A DNA stretch of 64,000 nucleotides, from positions 5,270,001 to 5,334,000 of the forward strand of contig NZ_CP059973.1 of the NCBI RefSeq assembly GCF_009193295.2, in the 5' to 3' direction. The position numbers and the translations under genes are program-made. Shown piece after piece: positions 34,047-43,556 of the stretch (the first letter of the stretch is position 1; every line of letters begins with the position of its first letter). The notes below the pieces were generated by a model. The model worked only from the letters and a program-made list of their open reading frames with translations. It made no database searches and was not told where the DNA came from. The stretch comes from Bacteroides luhongzhouii. GTDB taxonomy: Bacteria; Bacteroidota; Bacteroidia; Bacteroidales; Bacteroidaceae.

Positions 34047-35555
34047 TTACAGTTTCAACTTCTTACTTACGGATTTCGATTCATTATGTAAACGATCTAA
34101 AGCAGTCACTACATAACGGTATTTTGTTTTTCCTGTTTCATAAGGAAGTTTGTAGAACGGATTGCGAGTGATAGCTACAATATGTGAAGGATCGTCCAAA
34201 TTCACCTTCTCTTTGCTGCCAAAGCGATAGACTACATATCGAACAGCCTTATCCATCTCCGTATCGGCTTTCGGAGCAGTCCAGAACAGAATATAGCCGT
34301 CTTCTGTCCATACCTTTTTCATTTTGCGCACCTTGTCCGGAGCTTTATCATCCATAAAATCAAAGACTGGAACCAAAGCCGGATACTTATGATATTCACT
34401 GATTAAAGCATCACGATATCTACCCTGATTCTCAACAACAGCTGCCGCATACCATTGGCAACTACCTCCGATTGTCTGATAAGCACGTTGCAAAGCCATC
34501 TTACGGGGAAGCTGATTGATAGAAGGATTCTGCGGATCGGCAAACTGAACAGTCTTCGGCACAGATTGACCGATAAACAACGGCCGGTTTTCCGAATGAG
34601 TAGCCCACCATTTCACCAATGTCTCATAGTCAGCCGCTTTATGACCAATTTCCCAATAAACCTGCGGAATATTATAATCAATCCATCCTTCACGTGCCCA
34701 AAGCAGTACATCGGCATAAAGATCATCATAGTTTTGCAAGCCATTGGTATTGCTTCCCAACGGGTCACTCTTCTGGTTACGATAGATACCAAACGGACTG
34801 ATACCGAACTTCACCCAAGGCTTGATGCCACGAATCGTTTCGTGAAGCTTCTTTATCAACACATTCACATTACTACGACGCCAATCTGCCTTATTCGTGA
34901 AACCTCCACCATAACGGGCAAAGCTCGCATTATCCGGGAAATCCAATCCATTAACCGGATAAGGATAGAAATAGTCATCCATATGGATAGCGTCCACATC
35001 ATAACGAGACACGATATCAGTCACAATTTTACAGATGTACTCCCGACTTTCAGGAAGTGCCGGGTCGAAGTATAGCTGATCGCCATAAGTAACAAACCAT
35101 TCCGGATGCTGGTGATAAATATGCTCCGGCGCCAACTTGTTTTTTAATGAAGTCTTCACACGATAAGGATTGATCCAGGCATGAAACTCCATATTCCGTT
35201 TCTGACATTCTTCAATCATAAACTGCATCGGATCCCACATAGGAGAAGGCATCTGTCCTTGTGTTCCTGTCAGGAAACGGCTCCACGGTTCATATTGGGA
35301 AGCGTATAATGCATCCGCTTCAGGGCGCACCTGAAAAATGATCGCATTAATACCGGCTTCCTGAAGAGAATTCAACTGGCTAATCAATGTTTGCTTCAAT
35401 CGCTCTGTGGGAATACCACGAAACTGGCCGTTGACAGCCTGTATCCATGCTCCACGGAATTCACGTTTAGGATATTTATTGCCTGACGGCACCTGCGCCC
35501 TCACTCCTGCCACCAGAAGAAGGGCTAAAAGTAAAAGATAGTTTTTCAGCTTCAT
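34047..35555 (-). CDS. GHL10 (DUF187) glycosyl-hydrolase-like protein
   Basis: This is a secreted TIM-barrel protein of the glycosyl-hydrolase-like 10 family, 502 residues from the ATG at 35555 with signal peptide KNYLLLLALLLVAGVRAQ. Motifs are KREFRGAWIQAVNGQFRGIP, NAIIFQVRPEADALY, EFHAWINPYRVKTS, the acidic DAIHMDDYFYPYP at the strand-4 end, and YNIPQVYWEIGHKA. A C-terminal fibronectin-III-like domain (about 410-502) follows. A reading frame open to 35663 is rejected because the signal peptide begins at 35555. The family probably acts on cell-wall or glycan material, but activity is not established. A paralogue lies at 43557-45023. It is divergent from uvrA. Confidence 0.85.
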   Translation of the reverse strand: MKLKNYLLLLALLLVAGVRAQVPSGNKYPKREFRGAWIQAVNGQFRGIPTERLKQTLISQLNSLQEAGINAIIFQVRPEADALYASQYEPWSRFLTGTQGQMPSPMWDPMQFMIEECQKRNMEFHAWINPYRVKTSLKNKLAPEHIYHQHPEWFVTYGDQLYFDPALPESREYICKIVTDIVSRYDVDAIHMDDYFYPYPVNGLDFPDNASFARYGGGFTNKADWRRSNVNVLIKKLHETIRGIKPWVKFGISPFGIYRNQKSDPLGSNTNGLQNYDDLYADVLLWAREGWIDYNIPQVYWEIGHKAADYETLVKWWATHSENRPLFIGQSVPKTVQFADPQNPSINQLPRKMALQRAYQTIGGSCQWYAAAVVENQGRYRDALISEYHKYPALVPVFDFMDDKAPDKVRKMKKVWTEDGYILFWTAPKADTEMDKAVRYVVYRFGSKEKVNLDDPSHIVAITRNPFYKLPYETGKTKYRYVVTALDRLHNESKSVSKKLKL

Positions 35556-35583
35556 AATATTCTTAAATCGTAATAATGTGACG

Positions 35584-35622
35584 CAAAGATAATACAAACT
35601 CCCGATAAATTCGCTAACTTTG
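35584..35622. promoter_or_regulatory. Overlapping divergent -7 elements for the GHL10 gene and uvrA
   Basis: The minus strand has TATCTTTG (35584-35591), 29 nt before the GHL10 ATG. The plus strand has TAACTTTG (35615-35622), 28 nt before the uvrA ATG. Both match the -7 consensus; the -33 boxes are poor. Confidence 0.6.
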
Positions 35623-35649
35623 CCGACTACCATAAAAAAGGAGTATTTT

Positions 35650-38421
35650 ATGTCAGAAAACAACTATATTTCGATCAAAGGCGCACGAGTCAACAACCTA
35701 AAAAACATCGATGTAGATATTCCCCGCAACAAACTTGTTGTTATCACCGGATTGTCGGGTTCGGGAAAATCATCACTTGCTTTTGATACCCTTTATGCAG
35801 AAGGACAACGCCGCTACGTAGAAAGTTTAAGCAGCTACGCGCGTCAGTTCTTGGGGAGAATGAGCAAACCGGAATGTGACTTTATCAAAGGGATTCCTCC
35901 CGCCATTGCCATCGAACAAAAAGTAAACAGCCGTAATCCCCGTTCCACTGTGGGCACCTCGACTGAAATTTACGAATATCTACGCCTGTTATATTCACGG
36001 GTGGGGAAAACGTATAGTCCCATCAGCGGGCAGGAAGTGAAGAAGCACTCCACAGAAGACATCGTCAACTGTATGCTTTCCTATCCGGAAGGCACAAGAT
36101 ATACGGTACTGACGCCTATCCGCCTGCGTGAAGACCGCACATTGCAACAGCAACTGGAGATAGACCTGAAACAAGGATTCAACCGTATCGAAGTGAACGG
36201 TGAAATGAAACGAATCGATGAATATACACCTGTGGCAGGTGATGAAGTCTATCTGCTGGTTGACCGTATGGCGGTTGCCACCAGCAAGGACGCCATCAGC
36301 CGACTGACTGATTCTGCCGAAACAGCCATGTACGAAGGCGACGGAACCTGTATGCTGCGCTTTTTCCTATCGGATGGCACCACAAAACTACATACTTTCA
36401 GCACTAAATTCGAAGCGGACGGCATCATCTTTGAAGAACCGAACGACCAGATGTTTTCATTCAACTCGCCTATTGGCGCTTGTCCGGTGTGCGAAGGATT
36501 CGGCAAAGTTATCGGCATTGACGAGCACTTAGTCGTTCCGGATCGTTCATTATCGGTATATGAAGGAGCCATCGTATGCTGGCGTGGAGAAAAGATGGGT
36601 GAATGGAAAGAAGAACTGATCCACAATGCGGATAAATTCGATTTTCCTATTTTCACTCCTTATTATGAGTTGACGGATGCACAGCGCCGGTTACTTTGGG
36701 AAGGCAACCAATACTTCCACGGCATCAATGATTTCTTCAAGATGCTGGAAGAGAATCAATATAAGATACAATATCGGGTAATGCTGGCACGTTACCGGGG
36801 GAAGACGCTTTGCCCGAAATGCCACGGCACCCGCCTGAAACCGGAAGCCGGATATGTACGGGTGGGCGGAAAGAATATTTCCGAACTGGTGGATTTGCCT
36901 ATCACAGAACTGAAGCAATTCTTCGATCATCTGGAACTGGATGAGCACGACAGCAATGTGTCCCGACGTATTCTGATTGAAATAAACAGCCGGATTCGCT
37001 TTTTAATCGATGTAGGTTTGGGCTATCTGACTTTGAACCGGCTTAGTAATTCCTTATCGGGTGGAGAAAGCCAGCGTATCAATCTGGCAACTTCATTGGG
37101 AAGTAGCCTTGTGGGTAGTCTTTATATTCTCGATGAGCCAAGTATCGGACTGCATAGCCGTGATACAGACCGCCTGCTCCATGTGTTGCGTCAACTGCAA
37201 CAATTAGGAAATACGGTAGTGGTGGTAGAGCACGATGAAGAGATTATCCGTGCGGCGGATTACATTATCGACATAGGTCCCAATGCCGGACGCCTGGGCG
37301 GAGAAGTCGTTTACCAAGGCGATCTGAAGGATTTGAAGAAGGGAAGCAATAGTTATACGGTACGTTATCTTTTAGGAGAAGATGAAATACCCGTTCCGGA
37401 GCATCGCCGGCCGTGGAATAACTATATCGAACTGAAAGGTGCACGTGAGAATAATCTGAAAGGAGTAAACGTACGTATCCCGCTCAATGTAATGACAGTT
37501 GTTACGGGTGTTTCCGGTTCCGGAAAAAGTACATTGGTGAGAGATATTTTCTTCCGGGCATTGAAGCGTGAATTAGACGAATGTAGCGACCGACCGGGAG
37601 AATTCTCTTCAATCGGAGGAAGTTTGCGTGACCTGCGGAATGTAGAATTTGTAGATCAGAACCCGATTGGCAAATCATCGCGCTCAAATCCGGTGACTTA
37701 CATCAAGGCTTACGACGAAATCCGCAAACTATGGTCCGAACAGCCTTTGGCGAAGCAAATGGGATATACCCCCGGATTCTTCAGTTTCAATAGTGAAGGC
37801 GGACGTTGCGAAGAGTGTAAAGGAGAAGGAACCATCACTGTAGAAATGCAGTTTATGGCAGATTTGGTATTGGAGTGTGAATCTTGTCACGGAAAACGCT
37901 TCAAATCCGACACGCTGGAAGTGAAATTCAACGATAAAAGCATCTACGATGTATTGGAGATGACCGTCAACCAAGCGATTGAGTTCTTCAACGAACATGG
38001 ACAGAAGAAAATTGTGAAAAAGTTGCTTCCTTTGCAGGACGTAGGACTGGGATATATCAAATTAGGACAGGCTTCTTCTACCCTTTCCGGTGGTGAGAAC
38101 CAACGTGTCAAACTCGCATTTTATTTAAGTCAGGAGAAAGCCGACCCGACGATGTTTATCTTTGACGAGCCGACTACAGGATTGCACTTCCATGATATCC
38201 GCAAACTTCTGGATGCTTTCGACGCGTTGATTCGCCGGGGACACAGCATCGTTATCATCGAGCATAACATGGACGTCATCAAATGTGCTGATTATGTAAT
38301 CGACCTCGGACCGGAAGGTGGAGATAAAGGTGGAAATATCGTAGCAGTGGGTACTCCGGAAGAAGTTGCCGCCTGCGGAGCAAGCTATACAGGGCAGTTT
38401 CTGAAAGAAAAACTAGGATAG
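35650..38421 (+). CDS. uvrA: Excinuclease ABC subunit A
   Basis: This is the damage-recognition ATPase of nucleotide excision repair, 923 residues. The first P-loop is [20 protein letters not shown]. The first zinc finger is a CxxC...CxxC set around [10 protein letters not shown] and [10 protein letters not shown]. The first ABC signature is [14 protein letters not shown], with Walker [11 protein letters not shown]. The second P-loop is [15 protein letters not shown], the second zinc module CEECKGEG...CESCHGKR, and the second signature [14 protein letters not shown] with Walker [15 protein letters not shown]. The ATG at 35650 gives the canonical N-terminus ([20 protein letters not shown]); the upstream in-frame start at 35620 lies inside the promoter. 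Bacteroides often carry a second UvrA-like gene elsewhere. Confidence 0.96.
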   Translation: MSENNYISIKGARVNNLKNIDVDIPRNKLVVITGLSGSGKSSLAFDTLYAEGQRRYVESLSSYARQFLGRMSKPECDFIKGIPPAIAIEQKVNSRNPRSTVGTSTEIYEYLRLLYSRVGKTYSPISGQEVKKHSTEDIVNCMLSYPEGTRYTVLTPIRLREDRTLQQQLEIDLKQGFNRIEVNGEMKRIDEYTPVAGDEVYLLVDRMAVATSKDAISRLTDSAETAMYEGDGTCMLRFFLSDGTTKLHTFSTKFEADGIIFEEPNDQMFSFNSPIGACPVCEGFGKVIGIDEHLVVPDRSLSVYEGAIVCWRGEKMGEWKEELIHNADKFDFPIFTPYYELTDAQRRLLWEGNQYFHGINDFFKMLEENQYKIQYRVMLARYRGKTLCPKCHGTRLKPEAGYVRVGGKNISELVDLPITELKQFFDHLELDEHDSNVSRRILIEINSRIRFLIDVGLGYLTLNRLSNSLSGGESQRINLATSLGSSLVGSLYILDEPSIGLHSRDTDRLLHVLRQLQQLGNTVVVVEHDEEIIRAADYIIDIGPNAGRLGGEVVYQGDLKDLKKGSNSYTVRYLLGEDEIPVPEHRRPWNNYIELKGARENNLKGVNVRIPLNVMTVVTGVSGSGKSTLVRDIFFRALKRELDECSDRPGEFSSIGGSLRDLRNVEFVDQNPIGKSSRSNPVTYIKAYDEIRKLWSEQPLAKQMGYTPGFFSFNSEGGRCEECKGEGTITVEMQFMADLVLECESCHGKRFKSDTLEVKFNDKSIYDVLEMTVNQAIEFFNEHGQKKIVKKLLPLQDVGLGYIKLGQASSTLSGGENQRVKLAFYLSQEKADPTMFIFDEPTTGLHFHDIRKLLDAFDALIRRGHSIVIIEHNMDVIKCADYVIDLGPEGGDKGGNIVAVGTPEEVAACGASYTGQFLKEKLG

Positions 38422-38753
38422 GAACAATTCATTTTCTTTGATTCTTTATATCTTATCTCGCCCCACATATGCAAGGCATTTGTACCCTCTACCTTTAGGA
38501 GGAGTGTTCAAAGCCTTGCACTTTACTTCCTTTATCCCAATTACGCCTTTTACTTCTTGATATAAATAACAAGCCTAACACACAAACAACCAATCCATTA
38601 ATGATTCTTAAACTGACTACATTTTGATAGGCTTCAGCTTCCCCTTACACAAAAGACAAAGAATAGAAATGTTAAAATCACAAAAGATATGCAGTCTTTG
38701 GGAGTTCTATATATCATATCTAAAATAGACTGTCGTATAGAACATAAAAACAC
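38422..38753. other. Intergenic region between uvrA and the sigma-barrel gene
   Basis: AT-rich, no ORF. I find no strong terminator after uvrA and no perfect promoter. An imperfect CAGTCTTTG (about 38691) is the closest -7 candidate for the gene at 38754. Confidence 0.45.
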
Positions 38754-40265
38754 ATGAACCAAAAGGAACTTATAGAGTTATGTAAAAAAGGAGATAAGTC
38801 AGCTCTAAGCTGGCTCTACCAAACCTATGCCGATAAAATGACAAGAATATGCTTTCATTATGTTTCTGACAGACAAATAGCACAAGACCTCCTACATGAT
38901 GGCTTCATTATCATCTTCACCTCTATAGACACCCTACATTCTCCTGATAAATTAGAATATTGGATGGGAACCATTATGAAAAACATATCTTTAAGATATT
39001 TGAAACAGTGCAGTTCAAAGTCCACAATCTCTTTAGAAGAAATGAGTGAAGATGAAGTCCCCATTGACACTTTTCCCTCTAATGATTTTCCAGCTTACAA
39101 GACAATGATCAGAATGATAGAATCGCTCCCTGAAGGCTATAACAAAGTTTTCAAATTGGCTGTATTAGAAGGATTGTCTCACAAAGAAATTGGTTCATTA
39201 TTAAATATAGCTCCTCATTCTTCCTCATCGCAATTATCAAGAGCGAAAGATATATTACGGAGACTCATCTCCCAACACCGTATTATGATTGGATTATTTA
39301 TATTGTCATCTATCATTTTTATACAAATATGGCTATATACATCTAAGAAAGCTATTACTACAGAACAAAACATTGTGACTACACAGAAAGAGAAAAAACA
39401 AAATGCTAAAAGCATATTATCAAAAGATTCTATAAAAACTATTTTAAATCATGTCCCCACTACTCCTCGGTATACAGATTTACAATCTATAAGAAAGATA
39501 TCCAAACAAGAGGTTATTTTACAAGGCAGCGTTCCAGAAGGAAACGACAGCATTCAATTGTCTAATCATCAGATCATAGAGAATCAAGATACAAAAAAGC
39601 GGAAAGAATTTTACAACACCTATACTTCAAAGCAACTTTCCAACAATAAAAAAAACTGGTCGTTGGCTGTTTCTTATTCAGGAGGAGAAAAACAAGTCAA
39701 CTCTCACAAATCAAGAATCCCCGGTGATATTTCATCCGAATCCCCCAAAGAAGTAGTGGAGAAATCATATCATCACATCCCTGTTACACTATCACTTTCG
39801 TTGCGTAAAAACATAAATGAGAACTGGGGTATAGAAACCGGAGTACAATATACATACCTACGTTCTGACTTCACGACCATCAGCGATTCTTATTTAGAGA
39901 AAATACAGAAAATCAGTTATATAGGAATCCCAATCAAAGGCTCTTTCAATATATGGAAACAACGAAGATTCTCTCTATACACTTCCGCTGGAATGACTTT
40001 GGATATACCTGTAAAAGCAACTTCAGAAGAATTCACGTCAGAAAATGGGCAAATTATATCTGAAAAGAAGAGTAGCTTATATCCACATTTACAGTGGTCA
40101 GCGGATTTTGGTATAGGCATCCAGTATCATATAACACCCTCTATCGGAATCTATGCAGAACCGAATTTACGATACTACTTCAACAATGAGAATAAGCTGA
40201 ATACAATTAGGACAACAAAGCCATTCAATATGACATTGCCTATAGGTATTCGCCTATCTTGGTAA
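38754..40265 (+). CDS. Single-chain ECF sigma factor fused to an outer-membrane beta-barrel
   Basis: This 503-residue frame is uninterrupted. Residues 1-175 are an ECF sigma factor: region 2 at about 15-82 (LYQTYADKMTRICFHYVSDR, then LHDGFIIIFTSIDTL, TIMKNISLRYLKQ) and region 4 at about 120-172 (YNKVFKLAVLEGLSHKEIGS, HTH, then QLSRAKDILRRLI). One transmembrane helix follows at about 176-195 (IMIGLFILSSIIFIQIWLYT), then a charged, low-complexity linker of about 100 residues (196-300). About 200 residues of alternating amphipathic strands typical of a porin-like outer-membrane barrel end with the aromatic residue expected of barrels (IGIRLSW). No cleavable signal peptide is present, so the sigma part should stay in the cytoplasm. 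In Bacteroides such sigma factors are usually separate from a barrel-bearing membrane partner. DNA is AT-rich against its neighbours. Function and ligand unknown. Confidence 0.82.
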   Translation: MNQKELIELCKKGDKSALSWLYQTYADKMTRICFHYVSDRQIAQDLLHDGFIIIFTSIDTLHSPDKLEYWMGTIMKNISLRYLKQCSSKSTISLEEMSEDEVPIDTFPSNDFPAYKTMIRMIESLPEGYNKVFKLAVLEGLSHKEIGSLLNIAPHSSSSQLSRAKDILRRLISQHRIMIGLFILSSIIFIQIWLYTSKKAITTEQNIVTTQKEKKQNAKSILSKDSIKTILNHVPTTPRYTDLQSIRKISKQEVILQGSVPEGNDSIQLSNHQIIENQDTKKRKEFYNTYTSKQLSNNKKNWSLAVSYSGGEKQVNSHKSRIPGDISSESPKEVVEKSYHHIPVTLSLSLRKNINENWGIETGVQYTYLRSDFTTISDSYLEKIQKISYIGIPIKGSFNIWKQRRFSLYTSAGMTLDIPVKATSEEFTSENGQIISEKKSSLYPHLQWSADFGIGIQYHITPSIGIYAEPNLRYYFNNENKLNTIRTTKPFNMTLPIGIRLSW

Positions 40266-40363
40266 AAAAACAAAGATTATCATGCAGTCTTTCAGAGAAT
40301 AGTTTATCATCATTATAGAAAGTAATTTTAATTGTGTTACTCTTTATATATGAAACTATTATT

Positions 40364-41146
40364 ATGCAAGAACGTCATGAGAACCGGAATATCTATTTCA
40401 AAGAATTGTCCATAACAAGCAGGAATTATTTTATCCCATATATCCAATGTTGGCATGCAATAGAAGCAAGAATGAATGTATTGGAAATTGGTTGTGGTGA
40501 TGGAGGTAATTTGCTTCCTTTCTCGGAAATGGGATGCAATATTATAGGGGTTGATATGGCTAAAAGCCGTATTAAAGATGCAAAAAACTTTTTTAATGTA
40601 CACCATGCAGAAGGTGAATTTATAGCATCAGATATATTTAAGCTAAAGGAATTGGAGCAGAATTTTGATATTATTATCTGCCATGATGTATTTGAGCATA
40701 TCACAGAAAAAGAACAATTCTTATCTAATTTGAGTAAATATCTGAAGCCACAAGGCATTGTTTTTATGTCATTCCCAGCATGGCAAATGCCATTTGGAGG
40801 TCACCAACAAATATGTAGAAACCGTATCTTGTCCTATCTGCCTTTTATTCATTTATTCCCTGTTTCTATATACCGATCAATTCTAAAAGCCTTCAGAGTA
40901 GACACTGATTGTATCAAAGAGCTGCTTTCCATAAAAAAGACAGGCGTATCAATAGAATTATTCGAAAGATTAGTTCAAAAGACAAATCTAATAATACAAA
41001 ACAGGCAACTATGGTTCATTAATCCCCATTATAAAATAAAATTCGGGCTATCCCCACGTCAACTGAATCAGATGATTTCTGGAATACCTTATTTGAGAAA
41101 CTTTGCAAGTACAAGCTGTTTCTACATCTTAAAAGAAAAAGACTAA
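40364..41146 (+). CDS. SAM-dependent methyltransferase, class I
   Basis: This 260-residue methyltransferase has motif I NVLEIGCGDGGNLLPFSEMG, the acidic end of strand 2 NIIGVDMAKSRI, motif II DIIICHDVFEHI, and the post-II segment SKYLKPQGIVFMSFPAW. This is the ubiE/Coq5-like SAM-binding fold. The remaining C-terminal half (about 155-260) has hydrophobic and aromatic segments but no obvious transmembrane helix, and its target cannot be named. I chose the ATG at 40364; the frame extends ten codons upstream, less plausibly. It is AT-rich like the preceding sigma-barrel gene, 98 nt away, and may be in the same transcription unit. Confidence 0.8.
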   Translation: MQERHENRNIYFKELSITSRNYFIPYIQCWHAIEARMNVLEIGCGDGGNLLPFSEMGCNIIGVDMAKSRIKDAKNFFNVHHAEGEFIASDIFKLKELEQNFDIIICHDVFEHITEKEQFLSNLSKYLKPQGIVFMSFPAWQMPFGGHQQICRNRILSYLPFIHLFPVSIYRSILKAFRVDTDCIKELLSIKKTGVSIELFERLVQKTNLIIQNRQLWFINPHYKIKFGLSPRQLNQMISGIPYLRNFASTSCFYILKEKD

Positions 41147-41182
41147 ACGAATAAGACTAAACAAGACATCAAGAGGCTGAAT

Positions 41183-41268
41183 GTGTCAAAACTCTTATAA
41201 ACAAAAAGTCACCCTCGCTACAATTATCTGCGACGAGGGTGACCCCATAGAAAGGGGAGTTTTGACAC
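41183..41268. repeat. Three-stem compound hairpin
   Basis: Outer arms GTGTCAAAACTC (41183-41194) and GAGTTTTGACAC (41257-41268) enclose a stem GTCACCCTCG / CGAGGGTGAC (41208-41217, 41233-41242) and a small CCCC-ATAGAAA-GGGG stem (41243-41257). It lies between two convergent genes and can serve as a terminator for the minus-strand operon or the methyltransferase gene. Confidence 0.75.
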
Positions 41269-41300
41269 AAGCCCCAATATATAAAATATCGATTATACTA

Positions 41301-41786
41301 CTATAAGTAGAAACCGAATCCAATCTTCACACCGAAACGTGACATATCTCCATCATTGAAACGCCATTTATAATAAACGGCAGGTTCAATGGTTACCGTA
41401 CGCGAAAGGAAGTAAGCGTATCCGGCTTCGATGCCCAGTCCCCAGTCTGTCTGATGTTTTCCACCACTCCAACGGAAGCGGTTCCAGTCGAGTCCGCCAC
41501 CCAGATAAATACCGGTTTTATTGAAGTAGAAACGTACTCCGGTACCTAGTGTATATTCGTCTACCGGTTTCGACCAGTCGGCTCCGGCATTTACCATCAA
41601 GGCAATACCTTCGGCAAAGAATGTACCGACCTGTGCACCAACTCCAAATTTTGCTTTATCATTTTTACTATACGAAAAGTCCAACCCCGACAATGAAGGA
41701 TTAATAATCGTAGTTCCTTTCTCAAATTGCGCCTGTGCAGTGAAAGAGACTGCCAATAAGCAAAGAGCCAAAGCTAATTTCTTCAT
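41301..41786 (-). CDS. Small outer-membrane beta-barrel protein
   Basis: This 161-residue protein has a signal peptide (LALALCLLAVSFTAQAQ) and alternating strands throughout (KFGVGAQVGTFFAEGIALMV, YTLGTGVRFYFNKTGIYLGG, WGLGIEAGYAYFLSRTVTIE), ending FGFYL with a C-terminal hydrophobic residue as in eight-stranded OmpX/PagP-size barrels. The family is common in Bacteroidales, where it is usually annotated only as an outer-membrane or porin-family protein. It lies 4 nt after the small membrane protein, at the end of the cstA operon. Function unknown. Confidence 0.8.
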   Translation of the reverse strand: MKKLALALCLLAVSFTAQAQFEKGTTIINPSLSGLDFSYSKNDKAKFGVGAQVGTFFAEGIALMVNAGADWSKPVDEYTLGTGVRFYFNKTGIYLGGGLDWNRFRWSGGKHQTDWGLGIEAGYAYFLSRTVTIEPAVYYKWRFNDGDMSRFGVKIGFGFYL

Positions 41787-41790
41787 AAAC

Positions 41791-42021
41791 TTACTTTTTT
41801 AAGTGAATAGATTGTTCGTCTTTTTTGCGGCGTTCACGCATTTGTTCCTTTTTCCGAAGCACCAGCCAAAGAAGAAGGACGATGACATAAGAAACTGCCA
41901 CCGTAATTATTTTCTCTGTCAGGCTGACTTCCGTATTACGAGGCAACAAATAAGCCGCTGTTACGGATACATAAATAAGGAATGCAAGCGCAACCCCTGT
42001 TGATTTTCTTATTTTCTTCAT
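41791..42021 (-). CDS. Small membrane protein with two helices
   Basis: This 76-residue protein has two hydrophobic helices (STGVALAFLIYVSVTAAYLL and EKIITVAVSYVIVLLLWLVL) and a strongly charged cytosolic C-terminus (RKKEQMRERRKKDEQ). It overlaps the cstA stop by 4 nt and is followed by the barrel gene after 4 nt, so it is translationally linked to CstA. I do not recognise the family; it may be an accessory subunit of the transporter (inference). Confidence 0.7.
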   Translation of the reverse strand: MKKIRKSTGVALAFLIYVSVTAAYLLPRNTEVSLTEKIITVAVSYVIVLLLWLVLRKKEQMRERRKKDEQSIHLKK

Positions 42022-43448
42022 TCTGATAATTTTCTTGTTTTTTGCTTATTTATCCAGATATAGAACCAAACTGCCGCAACTACTACGCACACTATACCAA
42101 TGCCATAGGAAACTGCATGCGAAAGTCCCAATCCTTCAGGAGCAATACATATATAAGTAGAACATACACATGTCATAAACAGTGCCGGTATCAAAGTGAT
42201 GATATAAGGTTTCTTGGATACCGCCAGAAAAACCGTTATAGCCCACAAGGTAAACACAGCCAATGTCTGATTTGCCCAGGCAAAATAACGCCATATCATA
42301 TTAAATCCGTTTGCGTCACGCAAGCTATACAAAAGCAGACCGATAGCAATTACGAACATCGGAATGCAAATGTACAAACGACGACGCATACTTTTTTGCT
42401 CCATCCCCAAGAAGTCCGCCACAATCAGACGGGCGGAACGGAAGGCCGTATCTCCCGAAGTAATCGGAGCGGCAATGACTCCCAAAATAGCAAGTACTCC
42501 GCCGATTGCCCCCAACCATTCTTTTGTAATGGCATCAACAATAACAGAAGCATTGCTTTCTTCCATTCCGTTCTCATGGAAAAAATAAGTAGCGGCAGCT
42601 GCCCAAATAAGAGCAACAATGCCCTCGGTAATCATTGCACCGTAAAACACCGGACGTCCATGCCGTTCCGAGGTCATACAACGTGCCATCAATGGGCTTT
42701 GCGTAGCATGGAAACCAGAAATGGCACCACAAGCAATACTCACAAACATTATCGGGAAGATAGGAAGTTCGCTCGCTTCCGGGTTAGTATTTTGCAATCC
42801 GTCCCATAACTCCGGCAAAGCCGGATGGTTAACGTAAAGCATCACCAAAATGCCTACTGCCATAAACAACAAGGCAACCGCAAACAACGGGTAGATTTTA
42901 CCAATTATTTTATCAACAGGCAGCAAAGTAGCCAAAATATAATATGCAAATACAACGATAATCCAAAACGTAGCATCCAAACTTTCCGGAGTGAGTTTTG
43001 CCAACAGTCCGGCAGGCCCCGCAACGAAAACCGATCCCACCAGAATCATTAAAATGACAGTGAATCCTCTCATCACTTGCTTGGTAGTCAGTCCCAAATA
43101 ACGGCCTATTATTTCCGGCAGGCTTTCACCTCCATTACGCAAAGAAAGCATTCCGGCAAAATAATCATGCACTGCACCCGCAAAAATACTTCCCAGCACA
43201 ATCCACAAGTATGAAGAGCTGCCAAATTTCGCTCCCATAATTGCTCCGAAAATAGGACCTAATCCGGCAATATTAAGAAATTGAATCATGAAAATCTTCC
43301 AGGTGGGCAATGGAATATAGTCCACTCCATCCGCCTTGGTAAGAGCCGGTGTTTTACGGTCATCGGGACCAAAGACGCGTTCCATCAGGCGTCCGTACGT
43401 AAAATAGCCTACTATCAGCGTCAGCAGGCATAGAGTAAATGTAATCAT
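42018..43448 (-). CDS. cstA: Carbon starvation protein CstA family transporter
   Basis: This is a peptide/pyruvate-type transporter of the CstA family, 476 residues from the ATG at 43448, with at least twelve hydrophobic segments. Signature motifs: WKIFMIQFLNIAGLGPIFGA, GSIFAGAVHDYFAGMLSLRN, AISGFHATQSPLMARCM (the conserved His-Ala-Thr-Gln), APITSGDTAFRSARLIVADF and WRYFAWANQTLAVFTLWAIT. Family members in enterobacteria carry peptides or pyruvate during starvation; the Bacteroides form is shorter than the roughly 700-residue E. coli CstA. The frame is open to 43514 but that would add non-native residues. A divergent -7 element TACATTTG lies upstream (43471-43478). Confidence 0.9.
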   Translation of the reverse strand: MITFTLCLLTLIVGYFTYGRLMERVFGPDDRKTPALTKADGVDYIPLPTWKIFMIQFLNIAGLGPIFGAIMGAKFGSSSYLWIVLGSIFAGAVHDYFAGMLSLRNGGESLPEIIGRYLGLTTKQVMRGFTVILMILVGSVFVAGPAGLLAKLTPESLDATFWIIVVFAYYILATLLPVDKIIGKIYPLFAVALLFMAVGILVMLYVNHPALPELWDGLQNTNPEASELPIFPIMFVSIACGAISGFHATQSPLMARCMTSERHGRPVFYGAMITEGIVALIWAAAATYFFHENGMEESNASVIVDAITKEWLGAIGGVLAILGVIAAPITSGDTAFRSARLIVADFLGMEQKSMRRRLYICIPMFVIAIGLLLYSLRDANGFNMIWRYFAWANQTLAVFTLWAITVFLAVSKKPYIITLIPALFMTCVCSTYICIAPEGLGLSHAVSYGIGIVCVVVAAVWFYIWINKQKTRKLSE

Positions 43449-43470
43449 AGCGTGTCGTTTTTTAACTTGG

Positions 43471-43528
43471 CAAATGTAACATAATCTCACGAAACAGCCC
43501 AACAATACCGACACTTTTACTAACTTTG
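43471..43528. promoter_or_regulatory. Divergent -7 elements for cstA (-) and the second GHL10 gene (+)
   Basis: The minus strand has TACATTTG at 43471-43478. The plus strand has TAACTTTG at 43521-43528, 28 nt before the GHL10 ATG. The -33 boxes are not clear on either strand. Confidence 0.55.
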
Positions 43529-43556
43529 CAGGGATTTAAAACAAAAAATAAAGAAT

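Noticed and set aside
42042..42809. Plus-strand ORF of 255 aa opposite cstA
   Set aside because: Antisense shadow of cstA with low-complexity polar residues.
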